Assembly: GCA_949316235.1 (NCBI GenBank)
Contig: OX438757.1
Span: 11,278,657 to 11,342,656 of the forward strand
Length of the DNA stretch: 64,000 nucleotides
Direction: 5' to 3'
Origin: Oegoconia quadripuncta
Taxonomy: Eukaryota > Arthropoda > Insecta > Lepidoptera > Autostichidae
The position numbers and the translations under genes are program-made. Below the pieces are notes generated by a model. It saw only the letters and a list, made by a program, of their open reading frames with translations. It had not been told where the DNA came from and did not search any database. This document shows, in pieces, positions 58,873-64,000 of this stretch (its first letter is position 1; each line of letters opens with the position of its first letter).

Positions 58873-59093
58873 GATTCTCCAATAATGAATTATTCCCCCA
58901 AGATTCGCCTACTAAAACTTGTTTAAAATCAAGTTATGATCGTATTTAGTAGGTTGTTTTTTTCCTATAGTGTCGTTAGTTTAGGTTTTGAGACATTTAT
59001 TCAGAGTCGCCAAGACGCCGCCAGTCCCAATCGTATTAAGTACAGTATTTAGATATGAGCTGATAAGCTATGCTTTATTTTTATAAACCACCA

Positions 59094-59113
59094 ATATATA
59101 TATATATATATAT
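59094..59113. repeat. (TA)n microsatellite
   Basis: Perfect AT dinucleotide run followed by TTTCTTTCTTCC. Confidence 0.85.
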
Positions 59114-59971
59114 TTCTTTCTTCCAGCCCAATATTATTGCAAGTGTCTTTCTAAGGTTAAAATGTGCAATATTTAAACCTACTATCAGCGATAGAATTTT
59201 ACACAAAAAGCATTAGCATTTATTTGCACATCTATTAGATTTTGAAAGTGCGACCTCAAAGTCCAAGGGTTAAGGAAAATTCGTGCGAATTGGTGGGCAC
59301 TGTATTATGGGTGATAAATAATGAGTAACATTTATTTATCACATGGTTCTCCCGAACTATGTCACATGGCTCAATATTTTTGCGGGTTGCGCCATTCGTC
59401 GCCGCCCCGCTCCGCGCAGATAATCGTGGTCAGTATATTGTTATAGTTAAGGAAATACATATGATATGACATTACTGAATCAATTTAGAAAGAATTCCGC
59501 CACATTGCTAAATTTAGCGGTTAAAACATTAAACTAATATGACATTGTAGCAACCAATAAACTGGATTTATCTGTAATGTTCCGTGAATCGGATCACTTT
59601 TCAACGTGAAATTAATAAGGGCGATATATTTTTTTAAATGTAACACCGCAGAAAAGTGATAAATTGACGATTAACCAATTATAGAATATGCGTTTAACGA
59701 CTTTTTGTCGTTTAGTAAATGTGTTGTTAATGTATGGAAACCGCGAGAGCGATCTGTACGGGTGCCAAATTAACTCCACTGTTTGTAATACAGCTGACCG
59801 GTCTACATTTGGATCGTTAGCGTTACTTTTCGGTAGGTCAATTAGGTTGATAAAAATTCCTTATCCGTTTTGCACATGCATTTTAACAACGACATTACAT
59901 TATTAGCAATTAACGGGCTTTGAAACAGTTGCGGTTTTTGAGTTCTACTATTTGTACCTACGTATTTCATT

Positions 59972-60342
59972 TATATAGGATGAAATTTAATTCGTGTAAT
60001 TCCTGTTTACTGGAGACTTCATTCCTGCTTACGAATAACTTTCCCCAAGGAACCATAGTTGAATTCGTTGAAAAATTTTTCTATCTAAACCATTCTGAAT
60101 CACCTTTAGTATGGAAGTCCGACAATTTTCGGCTGAATTCGGCTATGGTTCCTAGTGGAAAGTTATCCTAATCAAGAGTGGAGTCACCAGCTGAAAATTA
60201 TTGTAGGTACTTATACTAAAGTTGGTTTCATAATGGTTTACTTTGTCGTAGTCGACTGTGTTTCCTTGGGGAAAGTTGTTCGTAATCAAGGGTGGCGTCA
60301 CCAGTTAATGGGAATTACACGAATTCAAATTCACCCTGTATA
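59972..60342. mobile_element. Foldback/TIR element with about 75-bp inverted ends
   Basis: The left end TATATAGGATGAAATTTAA, TTCGTGTAATTCCTG, CTTACGAATAACTTTCCCC is mirrored by the right end (reverse complement TATACAGGGTGAATTTGAA, TTCGTGTAATTCCCATTAAC, GATTACGAACAACTTTCCCC). A third, central copy of AAAGTTATCC...AATCAAGAGTGGAGTCACCAG lies at 60160-60193. Ends next to TA suggest a Tc1/mariner-like TA target. The open frames inside are by-products. Confidence 0.65.
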
Positions 60343-62030
60343 ATCGGTAAATTTCATATTAAGAGTAGCCTATGCTTAACTTTTTGACTAATGAGTATTA
60401 CACTTCTACTAATAGGCGTTTGCATTACTTTTTAATACGCTTTTACTAAGTTGACTTACGAGTATATGTTACTCGAGAAATATGCAGATTTGTATCTATT
60501 AGTGAAATATTTTTCTGAATCATAGTTCCAGATATTATCTTTATAATATTAGTGTAGATGTATAAACAAACCAAGAAAGTCTATTTTCGCCCACTTCTAA
60601 AATTGTCATAACAATTTAAAAGCAAGTGTATGCAATTCTAATGGCAATATAATAATATGGTACCTTTGAGCGAACTATTCGTGCAGGGAGGTGGGTAATA
60701 ATGGAACCCTTTAATTGCTTCTAGTAAACCCATTTAGTTTTTGTTCGTACGATTTATTTATTTATGGGACGATTTGCACTATTAATCGCCACCGTAGCTA
60801 GAGTTGCCAACCGCAAGTAGGTAACTCGTTTATTCGCAAAGGATGGGGTACATAGTTGACAGATTAAAAAATAATAGTTATCTACATTCAGCTATACACA
60901 TACATATATATACATAATACAGCATTCAAATATTTTAACACTAGCAATAATCATGCACGAATTAATCACTTATTTAAAATAATTTAAAAAATCGTTAACA
61001 TGGTAAACATTGTGAATTTGAAGCCACTTATATTTAAATCTTTTTTAATTTTTTGTAGAGGCAAATACACGTACGTCCACTTATATAACCAAGTTTCTGT
61101 TCTGGCTGTACGACGTTCGCCAATCCCGCTTTTAATCGATTTTGAATATAAAGCACCTTTTTATCTATGACCTCATTCAATAACCCGATTTACTTAGAAA
61201 CCCCCACATTATGTTTGACTATTCTATTAACTTGCTATATTTTTGCTTTCGCCGTAAACTTACCTAAATCTATCTTTAACACACATTTATAGTGTGTGAC
61301 GTAAATTAATAGTCATAATGAGCGCTATTGTTCGTCTTGTAACAATGACAATATTGTGTGCGAGCTACAATAATGTCGTGTGTTTTCAACTAATGAACGA
61401 TTTTGTTCCTCCCCGGGTTACAATACCATACCCATTATAAATGTCGTGCGTGGGCTAGCGTCACCCGAGTAATGCTTATAACACGTCTATAACACAAATA
61501 TCCCTTATTCTATCTACAATATGCACTTCCTTCGTACTGCGTGCTCAACGTAAAGAACTTCAGATACACAAAACGGCAGTCGCCGATTCGATTTCCAGGT
61601 TTGCAGTTAGTCTGCCGCTAAGTACTCGGTAAAGGTCAGCGGGAAGTTTAGAGCCAAATTGTTTTTTATAGCACTGGCCGTTTCGCCGAAGTGCGATGGT
61701 TGTCAGGCGATCAAACATAACAACACATTTTGTGGGAGGACACAAACTGGACGAAGGGACGCGAACTCATGATTGAAGATCTAATTATTTATATGGTAAA
61801 CTGGTCTGGAATCGTTACATTTTTAAGCGTTTTTGTCACTATTATTACTGGCACTTTTACCCGCTCAATGCATTCAGGCGCAGTCCTTCCCCATGGGGTC
61901 CGCCGCTTCGCATTTCATTGGCTACACTCTCATTTGCTGAGAGGGGAAGTGGGAAACTACGTTTTCTATTTAGATTTAGATACACAATTTCATTTACCTT
62001 GGAACCCAGGTAGCAGTAGAGGCACATAGG
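60343..62030. other. Intronic stretch, nothing recognised
   Basis: AT-rich, no motif recognised. Confidence 0.4.
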
Positions 62031-62120
62031 GCACCATCTACCTTCAGTAGGCGCCATATTGAGTACCCTTTGTTGATCCTAGCTCATAGGAGTTACATTG
62101 GGAGGCGTGTGGAGGTGGGG
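62031..62120 (+). repeat. Dispersed LINE-like repeat, copy 2 (partner 29130-29250)
   Basis: TTCAGTAGGCGCC, TTGATCCTAGCTCATAGGAG, TTACATTGGGAGGCGTGTGG match the reverse complement of the 29.1-29.25 kb block in order. No reading frame. Confidence 0.5.
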
Positions 62121-62727
62121 TTGCCGCTAAGTAATAATGAAGTATTCTCTCTGTTCGAAATAAGATAGCCAGTTTTTTAGGTAAGTTGAAGGTTCGGAGT
62201 GAGTGTCCATTTCTGATTAAGCCAAAGAAATGTGTGAAAACAAAGAAACTACAAACAATTATTTTGTAAACACACCATCAAATAGCAATTGAGATTGTTT
62301 CTTAGTAATATTTTATTACCTCACCATGCACGTTCATGTCGTTGGAGATAAGAGATTGATTGACGAGCGTGAAACAACTTTACATCTTTTCTTTCATCCG
62401 ACGCAATAATAGGGGTTATGCAATTCTCCTACGTACGTTTGATGCACAAATTTTTCGTATATCGTCACTGCTTCTTGTTAATTATTCAATTTAGCACAGA
62501 AGAGTAGGAATATAAAAAGTGGACTTTTTTGCTTTACAAACCTAAATAGATAATGATAGATGATAAAAGATAATGCGAATAATAGAATTCATCGAAAATT
62601 ATGGATTAATTTTCAAACCCCGTTGATATGATTTTAAGAAACAACCGACTGCTGGCGTCACTTACAGGCTCGTTCGTCGGCTAAATACACTTCACAACAT
62701 ACATAAAAAAAAAAAAAATACGCCCCG

Positions 62728-62770
62728 AATACAGAACCTCCTCCTTTTTTGAAGTCGTTTAAAAATAGAC
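62728..62770. repeat. Dispersed repeat end, copy 2
   Basis: AGAACCTCCTCCTTTTTTGA followed by GTCGTTTAAAA, same orientation as 58822-58872, preceded by a poly-A run at 62706-62718. Confidence 0.55.
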
Positions 62771-63237
62771 CGAAGTCTTCTATTCCCCTTAGAAAATATT
62801 TTTGAGACGTCAGGGGTTATCTCCGAAGTTTTATTTAGAAGTGCTAAGCTCGTCAGCCTCTCTTCTAACACCAAGTGTTCCAATTTTTTACGCGGAGAAA
62901 ATAATATGTCTGAAGTCTTGAAATTTGTAGTATATGATTTTGAGGGGTAATGACCTCTGTAAGTATTGGAGCTTGGTTAACAATCACCAAGGTGTTCATA
63001 GCACGAGCACAAAGCGCCTCAATATTAGACAATGGTAGAGTAACATCGCTGTCTTTAGCTTTTACTTAAATATGGTAATTTTGTTGTGGGTTCGTTTTTC
63101 GAAGTTACTGCTTTTGTACTGGAATATCATTTGTAATGCACTGCAATGCTCTTATTGTGAACATTCGGAAATGTACCTACGAATAAGCGTCAAAATTCTG
63201 TTTTATGACATTTTATGTAAATAAATAACTAAGAGGC

Positions 63238-63292
63238 ATTTTGCTTAGTTCGGGACTAGATGATTGGTGTAAGTGTCCGTAACGTTGGTTTG
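63238..63292 (+). mobile_element. SINE family A, tail fragment
   Basis: TTGCTTAGTTCGGGACTAGA and GATTGGTGTAAGTGTCCG are the 3' tail of family A on the plus strand; nothing more of the element is left. Confidence 0.6.
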
Positions 63293-64000
63293 TTTTACTC
63301 ACCGCAAAGTTAATTTTACAAGTGATTAACAAAGAAAATAGGTTAACATAAAACTATGTTGAAACTTGGACTCAGCAGATTTGCTGATTTTCAGTCCATC
63401 CCCCAGTACTGCCACCAATGAATCGTAAAACATTAGGCAGATTTAATTAGGCTTCATTTTAGAGGATTCATCTTGGACCAATAATCCGGCTTATGGACTC
63501 GGTGAACAACTTCATCCATTCCGAACTAATATTTAGCTTGTAGCCGACTTATGTCTTTCGAATTCACGCTCAAAAAATGCATTTGAATACCAATTTTAGT
63601 GAGCACACTACTTTAATTTGACCTTGAGGAACACAATAATGTCATCATCACCACCTTCCTGCCATCGAAACTTTTCCGTTTGTAATAGATAATTTAATTA
63701 TACAAATATGGAAATAGCGTTTAGTGACGGAACCCGCATATGAACGAAAGTAGGTAATCATTACTAAATTTTATTGTTTATTTATGTTTATTTAGATGCG
63801 TTATTTCCCAACCTAGTCTGCGGTTTGAAACACGGTTGCGATTGTGGTGTGTAATATTTAGAGACGCTAAAACCGTTCAACTTTGACATCTGTCTGATTT
63901 ATAGAGGGCTAGCCAAGTTCTTCACATTTTAAAAATTATGTAAACGTAAAATGATTTATTATTTATTTGTAATATATTATAAATTAGCAGAAATTCTTAA
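63293..64000. other. Non-coding to window end, nothing recognised
   Basis: AT-rich, no motif recognised. Confidence 0.4.

Larger units (their letters stand above)
55639..64000 (+). other. Start of the next Src42A intron (not complete)
   Basis: GTAACC donor at 55639. No sequence resembling the Src42A kinase linker or the glycine loop (GSGQFGDVW) reads on the + strand before the window ends. Repeats and one TIR element inside are listed separately. Confidence 0.7.

Overview
The window looks like AT-rich, repeat-laden insect DNA, most likely from a moth or butterfly. The evidence is Helitrons with the lepidopteran 3' end (a hairpin followed by CTAG), several tRNA-derived SINE copies, CR1/jockey-type LINEs, TIR elements, and small conserved coding exons separated by introns of tens of kilobases.

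One host gene is recognisable with confidence, on the + strand: a Src-family tyrosine kinase matching Src42A. Two conserved exons (42283-42404 and 55475-55638) together encode its SH2 domain; the kinase exons must lie beyond the right edge. A long first coding exon (17414-19026, 537 complete codons) has a GC-rich leader, an in-frame upstream stop, and a GTAAGT donor in exactly the phase (CC|A) needed to join the first SH2 exon. The predicted product starts MVSEG rather than MG (so no N-myristoylation signal), has no SH3 domain, and carries four or five copies of a Q-R-I-T-R-I-I-E-L motif spaced about 26 residues apart. I found no SH3-coding exon between this exon and the SH2 exons. I infer an alternative, SH3-less N-terminus; this is the most interesting item in the window.

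Layout: 1-17.0 kb is non-coding with scattered repeats (LINE tail at 2.1 kb, SINEs at 6.4 and 11.1 kb, a nested-palindrome MITE at 9.06 kb, a Helitron 5' piece at 12.0 kb, a TIR element at 13.7 kb). 17.0-19.0 kb is the leader and long coding exon. 19.0-42.28 kb is intron 1, holding a TTAA-flanked MITE (27.4 kb), a LINE 3' fragment (28.9 kb), a 2.96 kb Helitron with large internal minisatellites and a surviving helicase C-terminus (31.3-34.3 kb), Helitron and SINE debris, and a near-intact CR1-type LINE with a PHD-finger ORF1 and an endonuclease/RT ORF2 (36.9-41.9 kb). 42.4-55.47 kb is intron 2, rich in SINE, LINE and Helitron remnants, with a tandem foldback repeat at 49.6 kb. 55.64 kb to the end is intron 3 sequence with a perfect hairpin (56.36 kb) and another TIR element (60.0 kb).

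All family calls come from reading the sequence and from remembered family features; no database search was run.
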